Assembly (NCBI RefSeq): GCF_003589595.1
Contig: NW_020653200.1
Location: 1,434,665 to 1,498,664 of the forward strand
Length of the DNA: 64,000 nt
Direction: 5' to 3'
From: Hyposmocoma kahamanoa
Taxonomy: Eukaryota; Arthropoda; Insecta; Lepidoptera; Cosmopterigidae
The notes under the pieces were generated by a model. The model was not told the DNA's origin. It saw only the letters and a program-made list of their open reading frames with translations, and did not search any database. The position numbers and the translations under genes were made by a program. Shown in pieces: positions 23,130 to 36,058 of this stretch (its first letter is position 1; every line of letters begins with the position of its first letter).

Positions 23130-24679
23130 ACATATAATAATTACAGTATCCGGTGTGGGGGCTACTTGTAAGTAAAAATTAGTTGTGTTAGAAAACCCGC
23201 TCTTCCAGTTACATTGTCCGTAAATAAGGAAATTAAAATTAAATGGCATAATATAATATATCACGGAAACTTAAAGAATATCTTCATGTGCATGTGCTGC
23301 GTGTACGTGTGTGTGTGTGTGCGTGTGTGGTAATATATAAGTATTATTTTGCAGTGGTTTCATAACTGCAGTCGTGCGGGCTTTTTGAGTCACTTTTCCC
23401 GCCAGGTTTCACGCCTTCTCACAATAAAACACACAACAAGTCCGACACAAATGTTTATACTATCATAAAATGTTCTAAGCAAAAGATCTAATATAAAATT
23501 AAAAACAAACTCAAACTAAACGTTCACATTATACTTGTATCTAAGTTCAAGAAGCAAAAAGGAAATATTTACGTATCTATGTATTATAAGAATCCATGAA
23601 GAGACACATATCGTCCCCTGGGAATACCTTGTATGCGAATTCTATGTAATTTTTCTGGACGAAAAGAAAAATTTGGTGTAAAGTGTAGTAAACGCCATAA
23701 TGTTTGAAGTTTTAATTTAAAGCGTTTTAATTAGTACCTCTTTTAGATTCTGTATTACTTTAATAATAGATTTGAGCAAGAAGTTTAAAGTTAAAGTTTT
23801 TCTTCAACAAAAATCAGTAAGAATGAACGATGTGAAATAAAATATTGAATTTAAACTTCATAATTTAATCCACTAGCGAAAAGTTACCTGTTTGTCGGTC
23901 TTTTACAGAATATACTTCGGTGAGTGTGCCATTAGTTAAAACTATAAAGTAATATAAAGTCCGGTTGTGTCCGTTATGGACGGACTCATATTTTATTAAA
24001 TTTTATGGTGTAAAAAAATGAATCAATGTAAACTAAACAAATTTGCTTTTTCTTTACGGTATTAACTGGACTTATGCTTTTTTATATACAGCATATGAAA
24101 AAATAACATGTATAACTTAATTAAGATTACAAATCACAACTAAAACTAAGTAGTTAACAGAAATACAACTAAAGATTATTTTGATGCCAGAATTTTATGA
24201 TTATTGTACCCTTTTCCACAGAGATGTCTTAAATCTGTTTGCACTAATCGATGCGCTATTTTTTCTGATATTTTTGGTATAAAAATCCAAGTCAATGTGG
24301 CCAAAATCAGACTTGTACCCTTTTTCACTAGAGCCACAAATATATTCTTTTATAATATATTGAATACATGAAGGAAAATATTAAATATGTTTTATAATAT
24401 TGTGAAGGAGAAACTTTTCAAGAGATCGTCCTTGTTTACCTGACCATCCGATGCTTCTGAGAATGATGGCTGCACTATTATCGACCGGCGGCGTGTGAAC
24501 TTGACTCTCAAATTTGTATAGGCGGCATTCTATCTAAAGGGGTGATTTTCTCGATACAAACGTTAAAATATTGGTTGAAAATTTGAATTATGATATTTCT
24601 TTCTAAGTGCAATATTTTAGGTAGGTACTAGATGGTATGACAGGAGTTTTTAATTACATTATCATATTATGTACTTCTA
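23130..24679. other. No gene recognised
   Basis: Holds a degenerate TG/CG microsatellite (about 23285-23330). The 22-base stretch ending 'cactagagccacaaatat' near 24320-24345 recurs near 28750-28775. Otherwise AT-rich. Confidence 0.4.
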
Positions 24680-25135
24680 TATTCACTAATAATCTCAGTA
24701 CAGAGTACTAAATAAACCGACCTCAAAAGTACGTGGAATTCCGTCTATTTGCCAAGTTTTATTGAAATATCCCCTAGTTCGCCACTACACAGGACTTGAC
24801 ACTGGAGATAATAAAAATCGGTTCTCACTACTCAAAGTATATTGAGAGAAAAACGCCTTGAATTGGAGAAATAGCAAAATCAACCATTAAAGTAATTGCT
24901 CCTAAAGTTAGGCGCTATTTATAACAATGAATCTTCATGCGTGATCAGCCACCCTTAGAGATGGCTGATTTTCTTCAAAATGAAATGGGACCACTATGGA
25001 GGTACACTCTTTCCAACAAAAAAGAATCATGAAAATCGGTTCACAAATACCGGAGTTATAACGTAACATACATACAAAAAAAAGAACATACAGTCGAATT
25101 GAGAACCTCCTCCTTTTTTGAAGTCGGTTAAAAAA
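24680..25135 (+). mobile_element. 3' part of an RTE-like non-LTR or derived SINE element
   Basis: A non-coding segment ending 'gaacctcctccttttttgaa' then 'gtcggttaaaa', a tail common in lepidopteran RTE-type and related elements. A rearranged sister copy is at 46330-46760. No frame survives. Confidence 0.6.
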
Positions 25136-25614
25136 GCATTGATTTTATTCTAATTATACTATACGTATGCTTGATGAAACCAGAGTTTGTTTGCGTGTGC
25201 AAAGTTTTAATCACATTTCTGCTCAAAATAGTAAACGGAAACGGTATATTTCCATAATTTCGATATAAAAAATCTATTATACATAAAAAAGGGGCTATTC
25301 CACAGAATATATCTACCTTGCAATTCTGTGAATTCTCACTAGTAAGGACGCATTATGATTATGATTCCATTTTTATGAAAATGTATTCAAGTGCATACGA
25401 TTCAGATTATTATCAATAGAAAGGCAAATCCAATGGTCTAGATCAGAAAACAATAAACATTTTCTAATAATATCATTAAATTTGAACAAAATTCGATGTA
25501 CAATAAATATTTAGTTGTAAATAGTTTTTGCCCTCGATTTCGGACGTTAATGGTTTTAATCTGATTTAAATGGCGTCAACCAAGCGCCTGATTAAAACCC
25601 GAACTCTTGCACGT

Positions 25615-25850
25615 TGTCACGATGCAGTCACTAATTGTCTACTTTTACACACACGCGCGACTTGAGCAATGATACAGTCGCGATGCAAACGAGTAGCAAA
25701 CGCGATACACGATTTCAACGATTCTAAGGTACATCGATGCAACCGCCTATAGATCGCAAGTGCGATATATTTCATAAACGCGAGTTTATGTTATTGCTAA
25801 AAGCCGCCGTGTGTAGTCGCTGTTAGATTACGATACAAGAACTTGCGTTC
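25615..25850. repeat. P1 palindromic repeat, diverged copy
   Basis: Shares 'cacgatgcagtcactaattg', 'tacatcgatgcaaccgcct' and 'gatcgcaagtgcgat' with the other P1 copies. Confidence 0.55.
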
Positions 25851-26049
25851 AGTTCTTCAAGGGCATGAAGGTCTGCACGAAAAGGCTGAAACGATTAAAC
25901 CTGTAATCTGTAATTCTAGAGAATGTCGGTTGCGACCACCTTGCTTAGGTTTCCTGTTGGAATGTTAGCGGTACCTCGAAATATGTGATTAAAGAGGTAA
26001 TTGACTTATTTCAGTGATTTCATAGTTTAAACGCAAAATAATCTCTTAT

Positions 26050-26530
26050 TATATTAACGCGTTCCTAAAGTTGAGCCATGTACTCTGCAAACGATCCTTG
26101 AAGATCTATACCAGGGTGCGTTTGGCACGTTGCTTCGTGTTTTCGGTTCTTCTGTATGGCGTCTGGATTTTAACTCAAAATATGCGCAAGCGCTTAGAAG
26201 CCTTTGAAATGTGGGTCTACAGAAGCATTTTTAAAATATCGTGGACGGAAAGAGCGTCCAATGAAAGAGTAGTACAGATGTTGAATATGAAATTAGAGGT
26301 CTTCAGTACTGTCAGAAAACGCAAACTACTGTACTTTGGTCATATAATGCGTAATAATCATACCTACTTCGATTAAAAGATACAGGGAAAGAGGCCGCCT
26401 AGTGGCTCAATAATCTATAATCGGACATGGTTCAACCTGAGCATAAGATCCTTGTCCCGTGCAGCTGTGTGTAAAATACAGATAGCCCTAATGACAGCCG
26501 ACCTCCGGTAGGACATGACTCCTCAGGGAG
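26050..26530 (+). pseudogene. C-terminal end of an RTE-type LINE reverse transcriptase
   Basis: The frame at 26071-26376 carries RCFVFSVLLYGV, RLEAFEMWVYRSIFKISW and RKRKLLYFGHIMRNN, the conserved block after the reverse-transcriptase core of RTE-like endonuclease/polymerase proteins. After a frame break, WLNN, WFNLS and KIQIALMTADLR continue the family's end to a stop near 26500. The 5' part, endonuclease and catalytic core are missing: a 5'-truncated, frameshifted copy. Confidence 0.75.
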
Positions 26531-27534
26531 CAGAATTTAATTATGAAAGTTTCAAGTAAATATTAATTGAATAGGTCATAAGACCTATTCTGTTGAAGGA
26601 CCAAGAGCACATTTACAGGAAAAACAGTGTTATTAATATTTTAAACACACATTAAAATATTTTTATCTATGTATGTTTAGCTTATACTTACAAATAATTT
26701 GTTTCCATTAGTAAACTACAGTGTCGTTAGTACAATTTTTATCATAAACTTGCATTGACACAGACTTTAAATTTCGTTCATTAATTCGTTCGATTCTGTA
26801 CGTTTTACTGCCGGGCGTGGGTCTTCTCTAATGAGAAAGCCGTAGTCCTTCACGTTGGCCCAATGCGTTTTGGAGGTTACGCAAATAACACTTAAAGAAT
26901 TGTTTTAGAAAGAATGTTTTACAATGATGATAATTATTTTTTCTGAAATTATTCCACTAGCGCTTCAAGCAATCTGTGCCAGATGACTTCTTCCGTATTT
27001 TCAGTCTCACGTGGAGTGCTCTCAATCACATGTGGGTAGAAGTAATAATAAAATTGTTGTCTGAAACAAACAAACTAGTCTCAGAACTATGTCATTTCGT
27101 TCCTAATTCTAACCAATAGCAAAAACATCGCAAAATGTTAGAACGACAACAAGGTGCGCAAGGGCACACCGTTTAGCACTTAATCGTACAGCTGATGTGC
27201 TTTGGCGCACAGCCAACATTCCTCGCGCGCTTGCTGTCCACAACCGCACTTCATCACTCATTATGCAAAGTCGTCGGGTCTAATATACATTGTTACAAGA
27301 GCTACATATTTAGGTCAAACATACCCAAGAAGAAATAACCTGAAAGTTCAGAACTTTTCCGGAGATATGTTAAGTATAGGGCCGCCCACGTGCTGTCCAC
27401 ACCTTTAACGAAAGCCCTAAAAGTGGCAAGGTTGATGCAGACAATATTACGGCATATTGATTTGAAGGATATCATGATGTATCAGTGACATGACCGGGGT
27501 TATGCTAACAAACTATTATAACAATTTGTTTTTT
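26531..27534. other. No gene recognised
   Basis: No recognisable domain, repeat end or RNA gene was found; a GC-richer patch near 26805-26880 remains unexplained. Confidence 0.4.
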
Positions 27535-28374
27535 CTGAGTGTTCGATCTTTGTATTAATAATTATAACAAACTAGTGGAGTAATTTCACAAAAAATAATT
27601 GAATATCAATTCAATAAAAATTTAATTAATACAGTGAATAGCGACATCACTCGTCGGTACTGGTAGCCGTAAAGGTACTAACTGGGTGATAAATCTGTCA
27701 TAGATTTCTCATAGATGGCGTTACGACTAAAAAGTCGTTGAAAGACCAAGTACAAAGACACGCACATAGAAAAATTCGTGATGTCCGTTGGTTCGTTCCG
27801 TGGCTTAGTTGGTATAGCGTCTGGCACGGTATGCAAGAAGACGTCGGTTCGAATCCGACCGGATCGAAGGAATTTTTTCTGAGTGTTTTTTCTGAGTGTT
27901 CGATCTTTGTATTAATAATTATAACAAACTAGTGGAGTAATTTCACAAAAAATAATTGAATATCAATTCAATAAAAATTTAATTAATACAGTGAATAGCG
28001 ACATCTCTCGCCAGGACTGGTAGCTGTAAAGGTACTAACTGGGTGATAAATCTGTCATCGATTTCTCATAGATGGCGCTACGACTAAAAAGTCGTTGAAA
28101 GACCAAGTACAAAGACACGACGCAAGCACATAGAAAAATTCGTGAGGTNNNNNNNNNNNNNNNNNNNNNNNNNNNNNNNNNNNNNNNNNNNNNNNNNNNN
28201 NNNNNNNNNNNNNNNNNNNNNNNNNNNNNNNNNNNNNNNNNNNNNNNNTCGAAGAAATTTTTTCTGAGTGTTTTTTCTGAGTGTTCGATCTTTGTATTAA
28301 AAATTATAACAAACTAGTGGAGTAATTTCACAAAAAAATATTAAATATCAATTCAATAAAAATTTAATTAATTG
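27535..28374 (+). repeat. Tandem array of a tRNA-headed SINE unit (about 357-bp period), with a 100-N gap
   Basis: The anchor 'gttcgatctttgtattaa' starts at 27541, 27898 and 28283, marking two full units and a third partial one. Each full unit contains a body with 'gggtgataaatctgtcat' and a tRNA-like head: A box 'tggcttagttggtatagcg' at 27800-27820 and B box 'ggttcgaatcc' at 27846, whose T arm pairs perfectly. The head of the second unit falls in the gap of exactly 100 N (28149-28248), so the second spacing of 385 is not a real distance. Confidence 0.8.
27776..27869 (+). repeat. tRNA-like SINE head (not a functional tRNA)
   Basis: An acceptor-like stem (cgttccg/cggatcg, one mismatch), D-arm-like segment and perfect T arm are present, but the anticodon stem has a mismatch and no clear seven-base anticodon loop. 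Confidence 0.6.
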
Positions 28375-29106
28375 CCTACTTGCCAAATAAAAGGAAAAAA
28401 TTACTTCATATTTTTTACAAACTTATTTATTAAGACTGTTTTTTTTTTTGTTTATCCAGAACTAGTTTGCAATAAGTTTGTCTCATTTTGAGTTAAGTAG
28501 ATTTATTTTAATTATTTCTTACAATATTTTAAGGGCGGTTTTATTGACGTCTAGAGAATCAAATTTTACGTTCAGCAATAATGTTATAATCTTAAATTTC
28601 ACATATTTATAGTTACAATACTATTGTAATAGCAGTGCGATATGTATTTATATGACTATAATGAGCCTAAGTTTGAATCATATTAAGCGTTAAATGTTTT
28701 TCGCGTCTCGTGTCAAAAACTCACACTTAGGGTTTTTTGACTTGTAGATACTATTTTTCACTAGAGCCACAAATATACAGCTTGAACAACACACACATGC
28801 ACGCACAAATGCACATACTTTCACAGGTATATCTATTGACTCACAATAAAAAAGTAGTTAATGGTAATACTTACAAATTACATATCATTAAATTTGTAAT
28901 ACAGGGCCACCTAGTAAAGCATTCCCTCTCTTACAATGTAACGCATAATAAGTAATATGTACATATGCTAAGGATTGACCTTGTCTATGTTGTTCATTAA
29001 TAATTTTCAAATGTAAAACAAATATGCAATATTCGTTTTTTATATACATTAATATGCTACGCCATATTGATAGTTCACGGCGTAGTAGTTTGTATAAATA
29101 GGCGCT
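28375..29106. other. No gene recognised
   Basis: AT-rich; no boundaries or exons. Confidence 0.4.
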
Positions 29107-29390
29107 TTAGGCCCAATTTTCATACTGCGGAATAGAATAGAAGTGAATTTTTATAATGAAATAGGACCTACATAGCATAAAGAACGTACAAACTAGATAC
29201 GAGCAAAAAACAGGTCTTCCGGAGAATAACCGCGCAGTCTCGGGAATTCCCGCAGCTGCTAACGTCTACGTCCCATATCTAAGTAGTTTGTAATTTATAC
29301 AATTGAGGTAAGGTTCATTATCCTATGTACAATTTCGTTACAATAATCAGCTTCCATTCCGTTCCACTGTAATGTAAATTGAGCCTTATT
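29107..29390. mobile_element. Imperfect-TIR MITE
   Basis: Left end 'taggcccaattttcatactg' followed by 'cggaatagaatagaag' mirrors the right end 'cttccattccgttccactgt' with 'aatgtaaattgagcctta', giving inverted repeats of about 36 bp with several mismatches. Target duplication unclear. Confidence 0.55.
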
Positions 29391-29410
29391 AGGCGAATTC
29401 TCACTAAGCG

Positions 29411-29547
29411 TTCGTGTAATGAGTTATACAAAAAAAACAAAACATTATCGGTTCGCGTATTGAACCCGGAAATAATTCGCGTAATGGGTTATACAAAAAT
29501 CTTCGAAAATGTTTTACTTTCGGTTCGTGTATTGAACCCGGAAAGAA
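29411..29547 (+). repeat. Two-copy tandem duplication (65 and 72 bp units)
   Basis: Units at 29411-29475 and 29476-29547 share 'ttcgtgtaatgagttatac' at their start and 'cgtattgaacccggaaa' at their end, with an indel in the middle. The encoded repeat (SVRVLNPE twice) is a by-product. Confidence 0.7.
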
Positions 29548-29837
29548 TACTTCCGTTATCGTTTTTAGAACGAATTTAATCCCCGAACGATTCGCATCAA
29601 AGCAACCGATGAGTACATTGTCAACAGCGTTACCAAAATCTAAGACATATCGTGTTGGTGTGTCCCGACCTATAATTACCTACTATGAAGAACGGATGGA
29701 TTATAATACATATAGCGGCCGTATGACTATTCTCTTACAAGAAGCAGTAGACAGTATTGTAGGGAGCAAATGTATAAAGAAACATATTGTCTAATTTATA
29801 CGTATAGAGCCTTCCGAAACTTTTTATGATACAAAGT

Positions 29838-29850
29838 CATTGACTTACAA
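29838..29850. repeat. Solo M2 terminal repeat
   Basis: CATTGACTTACAA, the exact end of family M2, with no M2 interior after it. Either a deleted copy or coincidence. Confidence 0.3.
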
Positions 29851-30576
29851 TAAAGTTTTTTCAATTAGATCCAAGAACGTATGATCTTGAAAAGAATCTC
29901 ACAACAAAGTGATCCCGCAAACGACAATTATTTTATTCAAGTACACATAACGCTTGTGTTTGGGTTTATAGGAATAGAACAAGACCTAAGAGGCTTGTGT
30001 AAACGATCCACAAGCTTTTACTAAATAACATCCCACTAACAAAAGGGAGGATCGAATTGTGTCACAAATTTGCTCAGTAAATTTACCAGTTTTGTTAAAT
30101 GTATATATTACAGGTGTATTGCAGGAATTTGAGCAAAATTAATGATTATTGAAGAAAACGTCGCGCACACTGGATTAAACGTACACAGAGTGCTATTTTA
30201 CGTCATGAATTTAGTACGCGTTAATTATAAAAGCTATATAGCTAATATGGGCTACATTGTGACTATGTAATTGTTAAACGTTTAATATTAAACGCTAGAC
30301 TACAGTATGCAGTGGTAGTAGTCTTCCCGTTGCGATTGTTGGCTAGTATACTGATTTTTAAATGGAATGTTTTTGACCACAACATAGCCCTAGAGCAATA
30401 ATAGTCTCTACAATGAAAAGAGCCCAGAAGATGTCTATTCAATCGCAACTTAACGATATTCCTGTTGTAAATGCTCGGAAACACAGAAGCAGGCGGAGTA
30501 TTCCATAATAAAGGATGATGTAAAAAGAGCTTAGTAATAAGATCATAATGTCTACAGCGAGTGTTGATACTTTATA
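29851..30576. other. No gene recognised
   Basis: AT-rich with small chance frames. Confidence 0.4.
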
Positions 30577-30793
30577 AATAATAATAATAACGCACACACT
30601 CAACATCCCGCACTAGGGAAACCCTGTGTCGCATATGTGCCACAGACACAGATATAGAAAATCACAAATTACACCCAGACTCACGAGAGAAATAGATGTA
30701 GGCCATACAAATATTTTTACCGGCCCGGGAATCGAACCTGGGACCTCTGTGCGGCAGTCCGGCACGGTAACCGTTCGGCCACGGAGGCAGTTT
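30577..30793 (-). mobile_element. tRNA-derived SINE, family S1
   Basis: On the minus strand the element starts 'gcctccgtggccgaacggtt' (A box), has the B box 'ggttcgattccc', then the body 'atttctctcgtgagtctggg' and 'gacacagggtttccctagtg', and ends in a TTA-type microsatellite (30577-30592). Sister copy at 36059-36335. Confidence 0.75.
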
Positions 30794-31097
30794 AATTTAT
30801 TTCAACATAACGTTGATCAGGTTTGACTATCCTTGGTTGACCTTAACATCAGTGGATGCTGATGCGGATGCAAATTTTATTTACTTAAATAAAAACGCGA
30901 AAAAGTTACACGCTTACTGAATCTATGTACGTGAAAATTTTTTCTATTTTCTTTGGTATTATAATGAATATTATTTCCATATTATTCCAATTGTTTTATG
31001 ACATATATTAACAAACGAATTAATGAAAACAATCCATTTTCCTGACTTAGCCGTTGTGGAATTTTATCCAAGTTATATTTTAAAAGCAACATTCCTC

Positions 31098-31330
31098 CGT
31101 GTGAAATAGTTCGTCCAGGGAAGTACTGTCACCTTACCTATTTCTGCCGCCAACAGTAATGTCAGCATTACTGTGTTCCGGTTTTGAAGAATAAGGGTGC
31201 TGGTGAAATAACAGGCACACATGGAACTTGTCAACCTATGTCTCAGGGTGACGGGCACAGTGGCAGCGCCCCTCAGATCTTTGCGATTTTTAAAGTTTCG
31301 AGTTGCACTGCAATTGTTAGAGCCGTTTTC
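31098..31330 (+). repeat. R1 interspersed repeat
   Basis: Core of R1 from 'gaaatagttcgtccagggaa' to 'ttgcactgcaattgttag'; the last segment and tail are missing. Confidence 0.75.
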
Positions 31331-31380
31331 CACTAAGCAACTACTCGCGAGTGACCGCAGCCGCAGCGGCTGCGGCTAGT

Positions 31381-31640
31381 TGCAATAGCGACTGCGTGCG
31401 CAACTGTATTCTACGAACAGCTCATTTGAACAGAAAAGAACTTACTAATTCAGCCATGTGTGAGCATTGTAATACTGATGAAATCACTCTCGAACGCTTA
31501 CTTTTACATTGCCCTGCCTTTAGGGTACACTGAAGGCAAAAAAAAAGGTCTGACTTTTCGAGTACTCTTACCTTAGTTGGTCTCATAGAGACTATTGATC
31601 CTTACCAGAGACCGGATCGAATGGCATAAAAAAAGTTTGT
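31381..31640 (+). pseudogene. LINE fragment with a zinc-knuckle-like C-terminal motif
   Basis: The frame reads AMCEHCNTDEITLERLLLHCPAF, matching the CxxC...H...HC motif near the end of many arthropod non-LTR polymerase proteins. It stops at 31531, and there is no upstream reverse-transcriptase block. A short perfect hairpin (CCGCAGCCGC / GCGGCTGCGG, one-base loop) lies just before it at 31355-31375. Confidence 0.5.
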
Positions 31641-31949
31641 AAAAATTGCCTTTTATCTTGCTGACTGTACCATTTTTTCAAAATCTGTAAATGCCAATCA
31701 AAATGTCTTCAAAATTCATGGATAGTCTTCTTAACCCTTTTCCTGTAACTACAAGGATTAAGGTAGCTGGCCTTGCTGCCCCGTCTCAAATTTACACCCT
31801 GTGTGTGCATTCATGCTTGCTACCATTGAAGAGACATAAATACCTTCAAATACCTGAAATATATTCAAAGAAGAAAGTCCCCTACACACAGTGTTTACAA
31901 AGATACAGACGAAATGTCATTTTATTTCTTTGAAAAGTATTCTACCAAG

Positions 31950-32062
31950 TACCAAATCATTACGGTGACAACTGCGCTCCGATTGGTCAGCCCGAATTCG
32001 AAACAATTGACGGATGTCGTCAATTGTTTCACTTCAAATCGACCAGTTTGACTTGAGCTTTT
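31950..32062 (-). mobile_element. Fragment of MITE family M1
   Basis: 'gacaactgcgctccgattgg' and 'gtcgtcaattgtttcacttc' are the reverse complement of the right interior of M1 (compare 43590-43650). No ends are present. Confidence 0.6.
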
Positions 32063-34271
32063 CTATAATGGACCAACGTGTATTCCCAATCTCGTAATCA
32101 TTTAACAAACATACGCATACGCCAAAAGAGATAGCATTACATTGGTCTGGAAAATACGTAACGTCATCTTAAATGCCAACCGTGTCCATTTCGCAGTACA
32201 TGAGGTACATGATACGGTTGTCAAAGGGAAGTGCATCAAATGTCAAAACAAACGTTTTTCCAAATGTTTTATTGAATTATTCGCATGTATTGTTATAAAA
32301 TGGACAAAAATATTGACAGAGAACAATTAAGTATTAATAAAAATTCGTCGCTGCAGCATTACGGGATGTGGCATTTTAAAAAGCGAAGATCGACCGAATG
32401 CGACATTGTACATGCACGTGTTATTTTTCTGTCTATAAATCATAAAAAAGTCCAAATATCTCAAGTAATTAGATATATTTAAGTAGTTTATTCATAAATC
32501 GTGCGAAATTTTGCTTTGGTTTCTTCAGATTGCCTGTTTGTTTGAATATTTTGATGATTGTCGTTAACGATTATTTTGAGATAGTGTTGTTCTTGGAAGC
32601 GTAAATATTATCAATATTCTATTATTAAAATCTTTCACGAACGAAGTTTTTATTATTTTATGATTATTATTTTTAATATTTCAAGTTTACGTACAAATCA
32701 AAACAGAAAATAGAATGGTTGGAAATCTTACATTGAAATGAAGACCATCTTCATTTATTCGCTTCATTTTGAAGAGTCAAATTTTAACATAACTTTGAAC
32801 GTAACTAGATTACATGATAATGCAACCCCATCATTAGGTTTATTGGTAAATAATTTTATATTTAATTTAGATTAAGCACGACTCATTTACTAGGCATTCT
32901 CAGTTCTTGAAAACAAAATTATCCACTCGTTTCCGATTTTTTCCCACTAACACCTCTAACTACTAAAATTTTTATTTTGTAAAGCCAGCAACACAATGAC
33001 CATGTTGGTCTAACGTTGTCGGGTGAAGGCCAATAGCAACGTATAGACAGCCTATTTGCCTTGTCTTACCTTGCCATTGTTCGGTGTCACTCGCCTAGCT
33101 GACCGAGTGAAGGCGAGCGCTAACGTGTATAGAGCTCGTTTGACGTGGCTTGTCACAACTCGCAGTCGCTCTACTTGTCTCACTTCGGAGAAGTGTCGAT
33201 TTTTCTGCACAAATCGCTTGGCCAATAGTAGTTAATTGACATCGTATAATCAGAAATTTGCACGCTATTTAATATACGCGAAACATATTTATACTAACAC
33301 TGTCTCTTGTTCACATCTCCTGTTATACCATGTTTTGAGCAAATAAACGTATGATAATAATATTATTATTGATAATATTACTACTTTCATTTATTTCCAA
33401 AATTAAATAGAAATATTAAAGATTCACTTAAATCAGTCACTAATATTAATTCTATACTAATGCATAAATACAAAAAAGTTTGTTGTTGTTGTTTAAAAAT
33501 TTCTCTATGAAAATAAGAATCTTGAGGTTGTAAATGTGTAGGATTTATATTTTAAAGTTTTCCTTTTTTTATATACTCTCTAATTACAAATATTATTTTT
33601 TTCTGTGCAAATTCACTTTTCGTAATATTTGAGTATTTGTAAACACAAAACAATAAATTCAAAATTTCATGTGACATTCCCGGATATTCTCATAATAATC
33701 TAAAATATTCCCAAATGGAATATTGATCTATATTAATTAAATGTTTGCATGTCGATAATGACTTATCGATAGATTATGGTACGACACTAAAGAAATCCGC
33801 CATTTGTTCGTACAATTTTTGTTTAGGTATGCACGTTCATTCCGTAGATAAGGCAGCTCGTTGCTTTATTTTTTTTTCCATAGTCATCTAATATACATCT
33901 GTCATTACCAAAGAGAACTTAACAATTACAATCAAAACTATACAAAGCAAAAAATATATAACATATTACTTCAATCGAATAAAAAAGAACCTTCAAAAAG
34001 TAGTGAATTACTTTTTGAATACAAAAAAAAGTAATATTATTTTTCTAAACTGACACCGGCACAAGTCCTAGTGACCGCCATGAAGGAAATAATAATATTT
34101 AAATGTATATAAACAACAAACTGATTTAAATATTGTATTGTTTTAGTACCAAAAGACGCTAAATATGTATAAAAACAATAAAGAAAAGAAAAAGGCGACG
34201 GTAAGCTTTACAAACAATAACGTTAAAACATTATTCTATTATTGATATAAAGATCACTCTCATCAACTGAG
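32063..34271. other. No gene recognised
   Basis: A CG-containing stretch at 33000-33190 with repeated 'aacgtgtatagagc' / 'aacgtatagacagc' words may be an old palindromic MITE. The rest is AT-rich. Confidence 0.4.
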
Positions 34272-34405
34272 CTACAGATGGACTCAATTTGTAGCTTAGT
34301 TGGCAAGAGCTACAGCACGGGTGTGGCAGCAATGGTGGTTCGAATCCAGACAGGTCAAAGAAATTTTTCTTTGTTGTTCGATCTTTGTATCAATAATAAA
34401 TAACA
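34272..34405 (+). mobile_element. SINE related to the 27.5-28.4 kb array
   Basis: A box 'tagcttagttggcaagagc' and B box 'ggttcgaatcc' precede the same tail as the array ('gttcgatctttgtat' then AAT-rich). A single short copy without the 357-bp body. Confidence 0.65.
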
Positions 34406-35403
34406 AGACGAGTATTTGGTTCGACTGTGCGAAAGGGGGCCCTATGGAAACTGGAGATCTACTCTCTTTCTTGAAAACGAAACTTCGTTAACGAACGACT
34501 TAAACAAAATTTCGTCAAAATCCTTACTATAATTCCTTTCGTTTTCGATGTCAATTACAATTTTCGTGAACGAATGGAATCAATGATATTGTGCAGGTCT
34601 TTTTTTATGACAACTACCGTAAATTACGGTTTTTAGTTTATCTTTAATGAATACTGTTTTGCTTTATTCTCAAATTTTACATTTAATATGTGGTTCATTA
34701 AGCATTTCTTGTAATATTCGTGCAGAAAATATAAAGAAACAAAAATATTTTTTGACGTATTTAGCCGAGACGCAATAAAATACTCATTGTTATCCGATTT
34801 GTTTGAAGAATACCACTTTATGCAAACTATAGGTGACAAAAGTATAACAACCAAAAATTTCAGTATATTAGAAGCTATTCTACTATTATATTGTATTCTT
34901 TGTAAACTTATGTACATTTGAAACCCTTGGCAAAATTTTTCGTAAACATTATCTCCTATAACAAGCAAAAATATAATGCAGTAAATTGAATTTATTTAAT
35001 CAAGTCGCATAATCTATATTTTCTTGAGAGGAACTTTATTTTGTACATGTTTTCCGAAATTTACACTACAAGCATGAATCAATAAAGCTCCCCGTACACG
35101 ATCAAATAATTTGTCAAATTTATCCTTAGTTTGTAACATACAATGCCATCTATTGCTACACATATTTGTCAAAGTTTTGTAAGTAATTTTAGCTCGTCAA
35201 TATTTGAATAATATTACAAGAAAAAAACTTACTACTTAGGATTGCATATTATTTTGTTTAATAACGCTTCTTTTTTTGTATGCAGTACGTTCGTATGTAG
35301 CTACTGTCCATGAACAGTTTAAAAGGACGTCAAACCTTAAACTACATAGCGATAGCTTCGAGTTCTAAAATTACCAGGTCTAAAAAAATATTTATGGTTT
35401 CAG
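34406..35403. other. No exon recognised; presumed 5' intron or upstream region of the split gene
   Basis: Because the exon at 35404 begins with an acceptor, this stretch should be intronic, yet I could not find the preceding exon. Confidence 0.35.
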
Positions 35404-35535
35404 GTCAAATCGCAATCGTCGTTACAGTCGACTAAAACTGGGATGCGTGAGACTTATTCTCCTTTGGATGGCCTCTTTGTGTGCATCCACAGCCTCCGGC
35501 TCAGTGACGACGACAAAAGAAACTATCACATCAAG
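35404..35535 (+). CDS. CFAP70-like gene, exon a (44 codons)
   Basis: Acceptor 'atggtttcag', donor AAG|gtattt. It encodes 44 codons in phase 0, starting VKSQSSLQSTKTGMRETYSP, then LDGLFVCIHSLRLSDDDKRN and YHIK. The strand pattern FVCIHSLRL...NYHIK followed in the next exon by VTFFDNVILSG resembles the first strands of the N-terminal C2-like domain of CFAP70. A Met at codon 14 could serve as a start if the acceptor is not used, but the clean acceptor favours an upstream exon, not located. Confidence 0.55.
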
Positions 35536-35639
35536 GTATTTGCCTAACAAGTAGGAGACCAGCGCAAACCGGCGGACTGAAAAGGCAGAGGATATTTAAA
35601 TTTACCTATTACGCTATAGCAATTGAAATAAGTTATAAA

Positions 35640-35890
35640 TTTCAATGTCCTGAGTCTGAGGCCGACCTCGGAGCATACTGCAGCGAGACACGCGGCATGC
35701 AACGGAATTCTCTCGTATACGCGATAATCCTCCGCTGTGCCCCGGAAACTGTCCGAATGAGTCGAGGTTCTCTCGACTGTCTAGTTGCTAGTGGAACATA
35801 ATTACATACGGGCGATCGGTGACACGTCGGCGGATGCCTCGGCATTCCGGCGGACTCTGCGGTACGCTAGCGGACGCTCACGGGTGGGCA
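35640..35890. other. GC-rich patch inside the first intron
   Basis: Markedly GC-rich against its surroundings, with CGG-rich words such as 'gtcggcggatgcctcgg' and 'ggcggactctgcggtacg'. No splice-bounded frame was found. It may be an old repeat or regulatory DNA. Confidence 0.3.
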
Positions 35891-36058
35891 TAAAACTCTC
35901 CTTCGGCAATTAAAACAAAGGATATCAACGAACATGCATGTATCTGTTACCGTCAATTCAAACCACGAGGAACTCTCCTAACCACATCATTTAAGTATTG
36001 TCGATCATTTCAATTTCAGCTGAAAGATGGTGAAGTTTCTATTTATTGTATGTAAATT

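Noticed and set aside
27776..27869. tRNA gene
   Set aside because: Good A and B boxes but a mismatched anticodon stem, repeated within a SINE array. The same holds for the heads at 30715-30793, 34290-34345, 36059-36217 and 63095-63178.
27535..28374. CRISPR-like array
   Set aside because: The repeats are 357 bp, tRNA-headed and without regular short spacers; the genome is animal.
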